A stretch of 64,000 nucleotides of DNA from Candidatus Pristimantibacillus lignocellulolyticus (GTDB lineage: Bacteria; Bacillota; Bacilli; Paenibacillales; Paenibacillaceae). Under the pieces are notes generated by a model. It was not told the origin of the DNA. It was given only the letters and a program-made list of their open reading frames with translations, and searched no databases. Each line of letters starts with the position of its first letter. Positions within the stretch are counted from its first letter, which is position 1. Shown here one piece after another: positions 44,599 through 54,417 of the stretch. The position numbers were made by a program, and so were the translations under genes. The stretch lies in contig CP097899.1 of the NCBI GenBank assembly GCA_023639215.1, positions 751,501-815,500 on the forward strand, in the 5' to 3' direction.

Positions 44599-44656
44599 TT
44601 AATTCGTTTGAATATCGTTCGGTTTTTACTGTTAAATTTACATTATTTATTAACTT

Positions 44657-45553
44657 CTATTCATTCAATAATGCTACGGCTTGCGCGTTGGAGATCACTT
44701 GCTCTTTATTTTTACAACCTGGAATTACAGCAGTAACAGCTTCATTTTTCAAACACCATGCTAATGCCCAGCTCGCCATATCGACGCCAGCTGGTACTTC
44801 TTCTTGAGCTATTTTTTCCACTTCCAACAAGCGAAGTGCTGTTTGCTCAGGATCATGACGATGACGAACATCATTACTACTAAAACTTGCACCTGGCTTG
44901 TACTTACCACTTAGATAACCACTTGCTAGAGGTACTCGAGCTAACATACCAAGATCTTGTGATTTACAAGAAGGAAACACCTCAAGTTCTGGTGCACGAT
45001 CAAGACGATTATATACTGCTTGAATCGTTTTTGCACCTACCTTGGTCGCATTTTCAACTTGATGCATATTATTATTTTTACCGATCGACAATCCAAGATG
45101 ACGAATTTTCCCTGCTTGGATCTGTTTATCAAGTGTCGTCCATAATTGATCATTATCAAAAGCGCTATCTGGTCCAGAATGGAATTGATACAGATCAATA
45201 TAATCCACTTGCAATGCTTTTAATGAAGCATCTAATTGCTTAAGTACACTTTGCTCATCATATCGGTCTGTACGTGAGAAGATGGAATGGAACTCATGTC
45301 CGAATTTGGTAGCAATAATCCAATCTTCACGATTACGACGACTTATATAGTTACCGATAAATTGCTCAGACAGATGATCACCGTAACATTCCGCAGTATC
45401 AATGAGATTGATACCTAGATCATGTGCTTGATCAAGAATCTGATCTACCTCAGGTTGCGTATAATCAATTCCCCATTCTCCACCGAATTGCCAAGTTCCA
45501 AGTCCAATGACAGAAACATTCAAGTCAGTACTACCTAATCTTCTATACTTCAT
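44657..45553 (-). CDS. Aldo/keto reductase
   Basis: 298 residues, ribosome binding site AGGAGG. The (beta/alpha)8 reductase fold begins MKYRRLGSTDLNVSVIGLG; the catalytic residues are Asp52 and Tyr57 in NLIDTAECYG, Lys in IATKFG and His in YQFHSG. The C-terminal AVIPGCKNKEQVISNAQ binds NADPH. It is closest to the YajO/IolS-type subgroup by motif. Two copies of a 64-bp hairpin repeat form its 5' leader and reach up to the ribosome binding site. Confidence 0.9.
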   Translation of the reverse strand: MKYRRLGSTDLNVSVIGLGTWQFGGEWGIDYTQPEVDQILDQAHDLGINLIDTAECYGDHLSEQFIGNYISRRNREDWIIATKFGHEFHSIFSRTDRYDEQSVLKQLDASLKALQVDYIDLYQFHSGPDSAFDNDQLWTTLDKQIQAGKIRHLGLSIGKNNNMHQVENATKVGAKTIQAVYNRLDRAPELEVFPSCKSQDLGMLARVPLASGYLSGKYKPGASFSSNDVRHRHDPEQTALRLLEVEKIAQEEVPAGVDMASWALAWCLKNEAVTAVIPGCKNKEQVISNAQAVALLNE

Positions 45554-45564
45554 AATCTTTACCT

Positions 45565-45691
45565 CCTAAAACTTTTCATAGGTTCTTGAGTTACTACTTC
45601 GCAATGAAAAGTTACATCGGAAGCATTCCCTAAAACTTTTCATAGGTTCTTGAGTTGCTACTTCGCAATGAAAAGTTACATCGGAAGCATT
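45565..45691. repeat. Two tandem copies of a 64-bp hairpin repeat in the leader of the aldo/keto reductase gene
   Basis: Copies at 45565-45628 and 45629-45691 differ by very few bases. Each contains AACTTTTCAT and ATGAAAAGTT as inverted arms around a 24-base centre, then ACATCGGAAGCATT. In the mRNA the second arm runs directly into TTTTAGGAGG, so the hairpin lies against the ribosome binding site. Confidence 0.85.
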
Positions 45692-45730
45692 TAGGTTGAA
45701 CTTTACCCCTAGTTTACTTTAAATTTGATA

Positions 45731-45922
45731 CACTTTTCACTCCGTGGACCTCATTTTTGAGGTCTATGACCGTACTTGATGCACTTTTTCACTCCGTGGA
45801 CCTCATTTTCGAGGTCTATAACCGTACTTGATGCACTTTTCACTCCGTGAACCTCATTTTTGAGGTCTATGATCGTGCTTGAAGCGCTTTTCACTCCATG
45901 AACCTCATTTTTGAGGTCTATG
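45731..45922. repeat. Four tandem copies of a 51-52-bp hairpin repeat downstream of glpD
   Basis: Units begin near 45731, 45782, 45834 and 45885. Each contains CTTTTCACTCCGTG.ACCTCA, then TTTTTGAGGTCTATG and CCGTACTTGATG with small changes. ACCTCA and TGAGGT can pair into a short hairpin in each unit; A/G changes next to the hairpin distinguish units 3 and 4. No open frame crosses it. Confidence 0.85.
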
Positions 45923-46019
45923 GCTCGAACGAATTTAAGCTCGATTTAATGTAACTTTGCCACGTTAGCATATGTTCTATTACAGTATAACCTTTTGGTA
46001 TATCGAGAGATACTACCTT

Positions 46020-47705
46020 CTATTCCTGATGCGAGTTTTTAGCCTCATCAATCTTGCGATCCAGTTCAGCTGTATACTGGTTAAATTGCTCTTCTGTCCA
46101 GCCAAGTTCACTTTTCATTGCTTGTAATACGGGTTCACGCCATGTAAGAACACTATCAATTTGAAAGAACATATCACCCGTTCTACGGATAAAGTAATCT
46201 ACTGGTTTGGCTGCCATTTCATATCTCATCGCATATTGCAACATAATGGCAGGAAGTTCTGTAAGTCCAAACAATTTCCCCCAGCCTACTGCTTCCTTAG
46301 CCAAATCATACACTATTGGCACGTTAGTACCAAAGCGTCTAGCGAGTAATGTTGCGTTTTCCTGCGATAACCCTTGTTTCACTCCAATAGCAGCTTGAGC
46401 TTGAATATAAGCTTCCATTTTAGATGAACCACCAAAATCTCCACCGGATATCGGAATATGGCGAGTAGAAGGAGCATCCGATAATTTCATTATTCCCTCT
46501 TGTTTCATTAGTTCTACTGTCTTATTCACAACATCTTCTGCCATTTTACGATAACCCGTTAATTTACCGCCTGCAATGGAGATTAAGCCTGAATCTGATA
46601 CGAATATTTCATCACGACGTGAAATTTCAGATGGGGACTTACCTTCTTGCTGAATTAATGGTCTTAATCCTGCCCAGCTAGACTCTACATCTTGATTCGT
46701 TAACTTCAATGTTGGAAAAATTTCATTAGCTATCGCTAACAAATAGTTTCGATCGTTATCCGTTGTTATAGGGTTCGATGTATCACTCGTATAATTCGTG
46801 TCTGTTGTACCAAGATAAGTTTTGCCTTCACGCGGAATTGCGAATGCCATACGACCATCCGCAGTATCAAAATATACTGCCTGTCTTAGCGGAAATCTCA
46901 ATCCATCAAATACGAGATGGACACCTTTAGTTAATCGTAAAGTTTTTCCTTGCTTCGAACCATCAAGTTCACGCAGCTCATCCACCCAAGGACCTGTTGC
47001 ATTAATGACTTTACTAGCATATATCTCATAGATTTTATCTGATAGCAAGTCTCGAACCGAAACACCAATTACTTTTTTCTGATCATCATATATTAGACTT
47101 TCTGCTCTTGTATAGTTAACTGCTATCGCTCCAAGCTCTCTTGCTTTTTTCATAACTTCAATCGTTAGACGCGCATCATCGGTACGGTATTCAACATAAT
47201 AACCGCCACCCTTCATGCCTGCGCTTTTCAAAAGAGGTTCTTTTGCTAATGTTTGCTCGACATTAAGCATTTTACGACGCTCCGTTTTCTTCACACCTGC
47301 TAGAAAATCATACAATCTTAAACCTATCGATGTCGTGAATTTCCCCATTGATCCACCAACATATAAAGGTAATAACATCCATTCCGGCGTTGTTACATGA
47401 GGTCCATTCTCATATACGATCTCACGCTCTTTACCTACTTCCGCGACAACCGCAATTTCAAAATTTTTCAAATAACGTAAACCGCCATGAACTAACTTCG
47501 TAGAACGACTCGATGTCCCTCCTGCAAAGTCCTGCATCTCGATCAGACCTAAGCTTAACCCACGATTTGCAGCATCCAGTGCAATTCCCGCTCCTGTAAT
47601 GCCGCCACCTATAACAAGCATATCTAGCTTTTGAGCTGCCATTTGTTCTAAACTTTGTGCTCGATTAAATACACTAAATAATTCATTCTTTGTCTGTCTG
47701 TTCAT
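46020..47705 (-). CDS. glpD: Aerobic glycerol-3-phosphate dehydrogenase
   Basis: 561 residues from the ATG at 47705 with AGAGGAG upstream. It oxidises glycerol 3-phosphate to dihydroxyacetone phosphate at the membrane and passes electrons to quinone. FAD-binding MLVIGGGITGAGIALDAA, then GGTSSRSTKLVHGGLRYLK and the typical C-terminal DAO_C domain (about 410-530). It lies downstream of glpK, separated by a terminator-like leader that GlpP is expected to open when glycerol 3-phosphate is present. Confidence 0.95.
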   Translation of the reverse strand: MNRQTKNELFSVFNRAQSLEQMAAQKLDMLVIGGGITGAGIALDAANRGLSLGLIEMQDFAGGTSSRSTKLVHGGLRYLKNFEIAVVAEVGKEREIVYENGPHVTTPEWMLLPLYVGGSMGKFTTSIGLRLYDFLAGVKKTERRKMLNVEQTLAKEPLLKSAGMKGGGYYVEYRTDDARLTIEVMKKARELGAIAVNYTRAESLIYDDQKKVIGVSVRDLLSDKIYEIYASKVINATGPWVDELRELDGSKQGKTLRLTKGVHLVFDGLRFPLRQAVYFDTADGRMAFAIPREGKTYLGTTDTNYTSDTSNPITTDNDRNYLLAIANEIFPTLKLTNQDVESSWAGLRPLIQQEGKSPSEISRRDEIFVSDSGLISIAGGKLTGYRKMAEDVVNKTVELMKQEGIMKLSDAPSTRHIPISGGDFGGSSKMEAYIQAQAAIGVKQGLSQENATLLARRFGTNVPIVYDLAKEAVGWGKLFGLTELPAIMLQYAMRYEMAAKPVDYFIRRTGDMFFQIDSVLTWREPVLQAMKSELGWTEEQFNQYTAELDRKIDEAKNSHQE

Positions 47706-47754
47706 TAGCTCATCTCCTCTAGGGTAAAGCAATCGTTATTCTCATAAGTCCAAC

Positions 47755-47828
47755 AAAAAAAGAGAAACCTCAGAAGCCGTTCATAAAGGGCATTAAAGCC
47801 CATTTAAGAACAGCATTCGTGGTTTCTC
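47755..47828 (-). promoter_or_regulatory. glpD leader: terminator-like inverted repeat, likely GlpP target
   Basis: GAGAAACC...GGTTTCTC closes a long imperfect stem with inner pairs GC/GC, GTTC/GAAC and GGGC/GCCC, followed by TTTTTTT on the minus strand. It lies between glpK and glpD. In B. subtilis, glpD is controlled by GlpP-dependent antitermination at such a leader, and glpP is present two genes upstream. Confidence 0.75.
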
Positions 47829-47870
47829 CATATCTCCAACCATTATTAACTTGTCGATAGTATATCATCA

Positions 47871-49361
47871 TTATTCACAAAATGCCATTGCAGCCTTTAC
47901 CGCACGTAACCAGCCAGCGAATAATTTCTCTCGCTCCGCCTCATCCATATGTGGGAAAAATACTCTTTCTACTTTATGAATAGCGGCTATCTCTTCTTTA
48001 CCACTCCAGAAACCAACAGCTAAGCCAGCAAGGAACGCTGCGCCAAGTGCAGTCGATTCACTAATAAGTGGACGTTCTATAGCAACACCTAGAATATCAC
48101 TTTGGAATTGCATCAGGAAGTTATTATGAATAGACCCACCATCAACAGCCATACTAGTTATTTTGTATCCAGAATCTTTCTCCATGACAGCAAGTAGTTC
48201 GCGTGATTGATATGCTAAAGATTCAAGTACTGCTCTTACAATATGCTCTTTACTTGTACCACGTGTTAACCCAAATATCGAGCCGCGCACATCACTATTC
48301 CAGTATGGTGTTCCAAGCCCAACAAATGCAGGAACGACATATACCCCTTCGGAAGAAGTGACGCTTAAAGCCATTTCCTCTGTCTGCGAGGCATGTTCTA
48401 TAATTTGTAATCCATCACGTAACCATTGAATAGCTGCTCCCGCTATAAACACACTGCCTTCCAGTGCATACTCTAACTTACCATCTACTTCCCAAGCTAT
48501 CGTCGTTAGCAAGCCATGTTCCGATGAGATCGGCGTTTCTCCCGTATTCATCAACATGAAGCATCCGGTACCATATGTATTTTTCGTATTTCCAATACTA
48601 AATGCGCTCTGTCCAAATAGAGCAGCTTGTTGATCTCCTGCTACACCTGCGATAGGAATAGAATGTCCAAGCAGATGTTCATCCAGATATCCATACACTT
48701 CTGAAGATGCCTTAACTTCCGGAAGCATACTTGCAGGCACATTCAATAAGTGAAGTAGATGTTCGTCCCAAGAACGGCTGTGAATATTGAACATTAACGT
48801 CCGTGAAGCATTCGACACATCCGAAATATGCACTTTGCCATTGGTCATATTCCAAATTAACCATGAATCGATTGTACCAAATAGTAATCTCCCTTGCTCC
48901 GCAAGTTCACGAGCACTATTAACATGATCGAGTATCCATTTAACTTTTGTACCTGAGAAGTAAGGGTCAATAACAAGACCTGTTTTCTGACGGAAATCAT
49001 TCTCGTACCCGTCTGCTTTAAGTTGCTCACATATATTAGCTGTTTGACGAGACTGCCATACTAATCCGTTATAAATCGGCTTACCTGTTACTTTATCCCA
49101 AATTACCGTTGTTTCCCGTTGATTAGTAATCCCAATCGCTTCAATCTGCTCCGCAGTAATATTCGATTTTTCTACTACTTTTCGCATTACATTAAGGGTT
49201 GATTCCCATATAAACGTGGCATTTACTTCGACATGACCTGGATGTGGATAGATAAGTGGAAGTGCTTCCTGCTCTATAGCAACAATTGTACCTTGCTTAT
49301 CAATCAGTAATGCACGAGTACTTGTTGTCCCTTGATCAATTGACATGATATATTTCGTCAT
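47871..49361 (-). CDS. glpK: Glycerol kinase
   Basis: 496 residues, ribosome binding site GGAGGG. It phosphorylates glycerol to glycerol 3-phosphate. FGGY-family motifs: MSIDQGTTSTRALLID, the catalytic-site region ITNQRETTVIWDK, GVAGDQQAALFGQ and TYGTGCFMLMNTG. A histidine stands in the region HSRSWDEHLL that corresponds to the HPr-phosphorylated loop of Gram-positive enzymes, but I cannot assign it surely. No glpF gene for the glycerol facilitator accompanies it. Confidence 0.95.
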   Translation of the reverse strand: MTKYIMSIDQGTTSTRALLIDKQGTIVAIEQEALPLIYPHPGHVEVNATFIWESTLNVMRKVVEKSNITAEQIEAIGITNQRETTVIWDKVTGKPIYNGLVWQSRQTANICEQLKADGYENDFRQKTGLVIDPYFSGTKVKWILDHVNSARELAEQGRLLFGTIDSWLIWNMTNGKVHISDVSNASRTLMFNIHSRSWDEHLLHLLNVPASMLPEVKASSEVYGYLDEHLLGHSIPIAGVAGDQQAALFGQSAFSIGNTKNTYGTGCFMLMNTGETPISSEHGLLTTIAWEVDGKLEYALEGSVFIAGAAIQWLRDGLQIIEHASQTEEMALSVTSSEGVYVVPAFVGLGTPYWNSDVRGSIFGLTRGTSKEHIVRAVLESLAYQSRELLAVMEKDSGYKITSMAVDGGSIHNNFLMQFQSDILGVAIERPLISESTALGAAFLAGLAVGFWSGKEEIAAIHKVERVFFPHMDEAEREKLFAGWLRAVKAAMAFCE

Positions 49362-49408
49362 GCTTATCCCTCCATCAAAGTATCGTTATATATAAAAGAT
49401 TGCAAACT

Positions 49409-49960
49409 TCATCTCATCCAAAGCTCTTTTCTTGACGTCGTTATCGCAGTTGCACCTGCTTGTATAGCTTCATTAACATGTTCTGTTGTGCGGATAAGAC
49501 CGCCCGCTATAACCGATATTCCTGTATGTTGCTTCACTTCACTAATAATTTCAGGCATAATACCTGGAAGTACTTCGATAAAGTCTGGTTTTGTTTTCTC
49601 AAGCAGCCTATACCCTCTTTCTAGCGCATCCGAATCAAGTAGAAACATCCGTTGAATTGCGATTAAGCCCCTTTGCTTCACTCTCATTACTACGTTTGCT
49701 CTTGTAGAAATAATACCAGTCGGCCGGATACTTTGGCATAAAAAATCAGCAGCGTACTCATCATTTTTTAATCCATCAATGAGATCAGCATGAAGAAATA
49801 TTTCTTTACCATGATGCTTGATTAGTTCTACTGTACTTTGTAGTTGACCAATATGCCCACCTAATAGCACCATATATGTATTGGAGGATGTAAGAACCTC
49901 TTCTACGTCTTTCAGTTTGTGGACGGCCGGTAATACAGATTGATTGAGTTCCAGTGACAA
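49409..49960 (-). CDS. glpP: Glycerol-3-phosphate-responsive antiterminator
   Basis: 183 residues from a TTG at 49960, which has AGAGGAGG six to seven bases upstream; an in-frame ATG at 50005 lacks such a site. GlpP-family motifs: GHIGQLQSTVELIKHHGK, HADLIDGLKNDEYAADFL, GIISTRANVVMRVKQRG and DFIEVLPGIMPEII. It binds the leader of glp transcripts in the presence of glycerol 3-phosphate. First gene of glpPKD. Confidence 0.92.
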   Translation of the reverse strand: MSLELNQSVLPAVHKLKDVEEVLTSSNTYMVLLGGHIGQLQSTVELIKHHGKEIFLHADLIDGLKNDEYAADFLCQSIRPTGIISTRANVVMRVKQRGLIAIQRMFLLDSDALERGYRLLEKTKPDFIEVLPGIMPEIISEVKQHTGISVIAGGLIRTTEHVNEAIQAGATAITTSRKELWMR

Positions 49961-50120
49961 GTTGCTACCTCCTCTTACATCATCTGTTTTCCTACTTAGC
50001 AACATTATATATTGCTCTACATCTATTCGTATAGTCTACAGTAATAATCTAACGTGACTTACTACAAAACTAATATTTCACCGCCCCTATATGCTGCTCG
50101 ACCTAGCTTCGATGCTACTA

Positions 50121-50166
50121 AAAATAGTAGCACAAACCTTAACCTTGGTCTGTGCTACTATTTTTT
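50121..50166. terminator. Terminator after the GH119 amylase gene
   Basis: AAAATAGTAGCACA pairs with TGTGCTACTATTTT, extended by ACC/GGT. A-rich on the left, TTTTTT on the right of the + strand; on the minus strand it follows the amylase stop and ends in TTTTTAG. It isolates glpP from the amylase gene. Confidence 0.75.
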
Positions 50167-50199
50167 GTATGCTTCTCTTTGTGATTGATTTATTACAAT

Positions 50200-53100
50200 T
50201 TATTTATCCTTCCACTTCTGTACAGTCAGATCCAATGTTTGAGAAATTCCACTCATCGTATACGTACGATTGGAAAGATCCGAGCCTGAACCATTTACTT
50301 CCACGTTGTTCCATGTACCTCTCGTAAACTTAAAATCAAGCTTCGTTCCCGCAGATATAGGCAACGTGATACTGTACTTTCCATCTTCGTTGCGAGTTAA
50401 TTTAAGTGTCGCATCACCAGGATTCCAACCTGAAATATTACTTGTGAGATAAATTGATTCATTGACAGGCGTATTACTCGGAACGGTTACTCGAATCGTT
50501 AATCCTTCCTGAACAGCAACTGTTGGCGCTCCTGACGTAATCACACCGTTATTGAAAGTGGAAACACCTTTTGAGAAGGTATAGTTGCGTCCACCATTGT
50601 TATCCCATGTACCACTGCCATTGTTGAATACTGCTTGCATGCTCGTTGCTGTACCTAGGTTAACTGTAATTTTGCTATAGCCTGCAATTTCAGAGACTTC
50701 CATTTTCAAACCTGGAGCAGTAGTCCATGTTCCATTGCTCGGAGCATAGTGCAAGTACGGTAGTGCATATCCTTGTTTGTAATAGATAGTCGCTTCATTC
50801 GTTTGTGCAACTGGATTCGTTGTCACTTGCAATGTATTACTCGGATTCGATACATTTTGCTTGGCATCATATGCTTTAACGATATACGTATACTCTGTGT
50901 TAGCTGCCAAATTTGTATCGCTATACGTTGTTTGGCTCGCATTGCCCACCTTCGTATTATTACGCCAAATCTCATAGCCCGCTACGCCGACGTTATCTGA
51001 TGAAGCTCCCCATGACAGTGTAACCGTGCTGCTTGTTTTCGCTGTCGACTGCAAGTTTGCAGGGGCAGTTGGAGCAATCGTATCTTCATTAGATACAGGC
51101 GCGCCAGTCTTAATTATGCCATTTTCGTAAGTAGAAATTCCTGCCGGGAAGATATAGTTTTTGCCCCCATTATTATCCCAAGTACCACTTCCATTATTAA
51201 ATACCGCTTCGATCCCACTAGCTGCCCCGATATTAAGCGTAATACTGTTGTATCCACTTATGTTCGAAGAAGGGATGACCACTCCTGGAGCGGTAGTCCA
51301 TGTTCCTCCAATCACTCTATAATGAAGATAAGGGGTCGTATATCCTTGCTTATAATACAGTGTTACAACATTACCACTATCTGTATTCACCTTAAGTGCG
51401 ATACTTGCTACTGATAAATTTGCAGCTGCATCAAAGGCTTTTACCGTATACGTATATTCTGTGCTTGGTTCAAGATTACGATCCTCAAATGAAGTCGTAT
51501 TTGATGTGCCTACCTTTACGCCATTACGATAAATTTCATATCCTGCAACTCCGTAATTATCCGTGGCTACATCCCAAGTCAGCGTAATGCTAGAGGATGT
51601 TTTGCTGCTTGAAATTACATTAGCAGGCGCCGTTGGCGGCACTGAGTCAGATTCCAAAGTAGCAACGATTAAGCTCTCGCTTGCTGACGACAGATGATTT
51701 GCTGCATCCTTAGCTTTAATTGTATATTCGTAAGAAGTTTGTGGAGTTAAATTACTGTCTACATAGCTGGTCGTTGTTGATGTACCTATCTTCGTGCCAT
51801 CTCTAAATATTTCGTAGCCGGTTACGCCTACATTGTCGGTAGAAGCAGTCCAGGATAGCGTAATTGAACGGTCCGTTATATTATTAGTTGTCAATCCAGT
51901 TGGTGCTGTTGGTGACTCGTTATCGACAACTAGGAACGGGTGTGTACCTGTAATCGTACCGTTAACATCCTCAACAATTTTACCACTTGCATCTTTTGAA
52001 TATTTACCTGCACCTACATAAACCGACTGAATTTCTGTTTTCGTTACATTGCCAGAAGCATCAACAGCTTCGATGTAGTAGTCAACTAATTGGTCACGAT
52101 AATCACTCAAATAGGTGTAATATAAATCACCAATTTCTTGAGCTGGAACCTTCTCCATAATTTGCTTGCTAGAAGCTTGCCATGCTACACCGTTAATATC
52201 TGGCTTCAGTTCACGCTTGAGCATCGGATATTCGATCCAATCACTCACTTTTGATGGATCAATGTTAGCGATGCCTTGTGCCGCCAAAACTTCTGGATCG
52301 TAGACACGGAACGTATTGTCCGTAACGTCAGCAGACTTGTCACGATGCGTTCTAATTTTCACCTTAATATCTTGAATGTCATTCACATCATATGCGTACG
52401 TATAGATACCGAAAGTGTTATCAAAATGATGTAACGTCCAACCTTCAGACTTATCAACATTGGCACTACCTGGATTGTAAGGCCAACGCTGCGGCCACCA
52501 AACAGATGGGCCAACTTTGTCTTTTGAAATGTTTTGCTCTACATATGGTTTAGTGAAATATAGCGAATTGTTAAATGCTAATGTTGGTTTTACACTGTCA
52601 TCCACATTTTCATCATAATATCCAAACCCTGAATCCATAGCTGGCAATAAGAAATACCAACCAAGCTCTGCAGGATTTGCACCGCCTTTATAATCATTAC
52701 TTGCATTCCCTTTAACTGGATAAGAAATCATCCATGGGTTTAATTGATTACCTTGATAAGTAATTTGACGATCTAATTGCGTAGTAGGTGACCAATAATT
52801 AAGGTGATCGCCCAGCCATATTTGCTCTGCCGTTTTCGCATAGTTTTCAGCGGCTTGCAGCAATGCAAAGTTTCTTTCTAAATAGTGGTAGCCATATTCG
52901 AAAGAGACCGTCATTCCATCTTCAACGCCACTCAAATTTTTCTTTGGAGCTAAATTTAAGCCTGTTACTCTATTAAAATCGGCAAATTGTCCCTTCCAAA
53001 TGCCAAACGGCAGTTTCCAGTGATGCCACTGTGGATCGGACGAAGAATCACGAGTATCAATCCATGAACCGTCTTGAACATGAACAACATCGTTGGCTGC

Positions 53101-54333
53101 AGGCGTATTATTTTTCAAATACTCATTAATACCTTCGCCTTTTACACCTTGATCGGAATACGTTACATTGCCAGCATTACGCCATGTATCTTCAGATCCT
53201 GCACGACCTGACGAATTATCTCCATCGTGAGCAATGACAAAAAATTGTTTCTGCGAAGTCAAGCCTTCAAATGGTTTAAGTGCAGTAGCTTTCACTGAGC
53301 CTTGATATCCTTCCTCCCATGATTCTGCTTGTGCGACAGGAATGCCGACTATGCGATCCTCAACTCCCGTTTTCGGGTCTACATACTTCACCCAGTGTGG
53401 TGTTGAAGCAAAAGGATATTTATTGTATACGACTTGTTTTTCGTTAAACATCGGTTGAGCAACCCAGTCTCCGACATTGCTCGTATTTTGCAAATCTGCT
53501 CGGTTAGGCGGCGATACCATCGTATCTTTCCCTGGATCATTTAACAGCGGGTAATCTTTCAATGTTCTTGAGAAGTGGTTGTTTCCGATAACTGACCATT
53601 CAATTCCCAATTTAGCCAATACAGGAATAATTCTTTCTGAAAACCCTAGCTCAGTAGGAAAGTAACCTTTGGAAGAAGTAAAAGAGTTACCTAAAAAATA
53701 TGGCTGTGCTAGTGTTGCATTTTGATAAATTAAATCCTTTAATAAATACTCGTTGCCTACTAGTGGTCCCATCGTATGATGTCCACTGAAATGTACTAAA
53801 TCCAATGTACGATTTCCATTTGGCGTCCTTAACGTGTCGTAAGCATTTTTCCAAGGCTGCCCCCAGTTAGGATCATTGTACCCAGGAACATTATTAGTCG
53901 ACATAAAGCTGTTAACATTATTAATAAGTGAGCCTGACATCGTCACCTGCATTTGTGCGGATGGATGATCGTTCTTTAAGGTGCTCGCTACTTGCCATGG
54001 CCAATATAAATAAGCACCGGTTTTAGCATGATGTGAATAATAAGAAACCAAGTCATCGTGTGGCATAGGAGAGCCATTCGGCAAATAATACGTGTAGTTA
54101 GAAGGTGGATTTTTTTTTAAGTCAATAACTTGACCATCGTACGTATAGCGAATTGGGCTACCAACTGCTGTTGAGGAGTAACTTTCCAAATTATAATAAG
54201 GCCAAAAATTAGGCATATGATTATGGTACACATGTGTTGCTGAAATTTCGGCGAAAATTGTGTTTGTACCCATTGTAAGAATTGATATAATCGTTATTAA
54301 TAAGAACACGGATTTTCGATATAAACGTTTCAT
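50200..54333 (-). CDS. Secreted multi-domain GH119-type alpha-amylase with FnIII, CBM25 and CBM20
   Basis: 1377 residues, ribosome binding site AAGGAGGG. Signal peptide about 1-28. Residues 30-800 form a GH57-like catalytic part: HVYHNHMPNF near the N-terminus, Glu228 in FPTELGFSERI and Asp370 in FFVIAHDGDN. These are close to the positions (231 and 373) that I recall being predicted as catalytic in GH119 amylase IgtZ of Bacillus circulans. Then FnIII modules (about 805-895, 898-985 and 1085-1172), CBM25 (about 990-1080 and 1180-1272, with YYKQGY and FNNGSGTWDNNGG) and a C-terminal CBM20 (about 1275-1375, FTRGTWNNVE). It should bind and cleave raw starch outside the cell. Two cre-like sites lie upstream. 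Confidence 0.85.
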   Translation of the reverse strand: MKRLYRKSVFLLITIISILTMGTNTIFAEISATHVYHNHMPNFWPYYNLESYSSTAVGSPIRYTYDGQVIDLKKNPPSNYTYYLPNGSPMPHDDLVSYYSHHAKTGAYLYWPWQVASTLKNDHPSAQMQVTMSGSLINNVNSFMSTNNVPGYNDPNWGQPWKNAYDTLRTPNGNRTLDLVHFSGHHTMGPLVGNEYLLKDLIYQNATLAQPYFLGNSFTSSKGYFPTELGFSERIIPVLAKLGIEWSVIGNNHFSRTLKDYPLLNDPGKDTMVSPPNRADLQNTSNVGDWVAQPMFNEKQVVYNKYPFASTPHWVKYVDPKTGVEDRIVGIPVAQAESWEEGYQGSVKATALKPFEGLTSQKQFFVIAHDGDNSSGRAGSEDTWRNAGNVTYSDQGVKGEGINEYLKNNTPAANDVVHVQDGSWIDTRDSSSDPQWHHWKLPFGIWKGQFADFNRVTGLNLAPKKNLSGVEDGMTVSFEYGYHYLERNFALLQAAENYAKTAEQIWLGDHLNYWSPTTQLDRQITYQGNQLNPWMISYPVKGNASNDYKGGANPAELGWYFLLPAMDSGFGYYDENVDDSVKPTLAFNNSLYFTKPYVEQNISKDKVGPSVWWPQRWPYNPGSANVDKSEGWTLHHFDNTFGIYTYAYDVNDIQDIKVKIRTHRDKSADVTDNTFRVYDPEVLAAQGIANIDPSKVSDWIEYPMLKRELKPDINGVAWQASSKQIMEKVPAQEIGDLYYTYLSDYRDQLVDYYIEAVDASGNVTKTEIQSVYVGAGKYSKDASGKIVEDVNGTITGTHPFLVVDNESPTAPTGLTTNNITDRSITLSWTASTDNVGVTGYEIFRDGTKIGTSTTTSYVDSNLTPQTSYEYTIKAKDAANHLSSASESLIVATLESDSVPPTAPANVISSSKTSSSITLTWDVATDNYGVAGYEIYRNGVKVGTSNTTSFEDRNLEPSTEYTYTVKAFDAAANLSVASIALKVNTDSGNVVTLYYKQGYTTPYLHYRVIGGTWTTAPGVVIPSSNISGYNSITLNIGAASGIEAVFNNGSGTWDNNGGKNYIFPAGISTYENGIIKTGAPVSNEDTIAPTAPANLQSTAKTSSTVTLSWGASSDNVGVAGYEIWRNNTKVGNASQTTYSDTNLAANTEYTYIVKAYDAKQNVSNPSNTLQVTTNPVAQTNEATIYYKQGYALPYLHYAPSNGTWTTAPGLKMEVSEIAGYSKITVNLGTATSMQAVFNNGSGTWDNNGGRNYTFSKGVSTFNNGVITSGAPTVAVQEGLTIRVTVPSNTPVNESIYLTSNISGWNPGDATLKLTRNEDGKYSITLPISAGTKLDFKFTRGTWNNVEVNGSGSDLSNRTYTMSGISQTLDLTVQKWKDK

Positions 54334-54417
54334 CCTCTATCCCTCCTTGGATGGAATTGAACTCTCACATCTTTTCAATTCAGATGCGTCGATTCCTTTC
54401 ATAGTGTTCCTAGGCAA

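Noticed and set aside
45565..45691. T-box or known riboswitch in the leader of the aldo/keto reductase gene
   Set aside because: No T-box sequence or specifier structure and no known aptamer motif; the leader is two copies of one simple hairpin.
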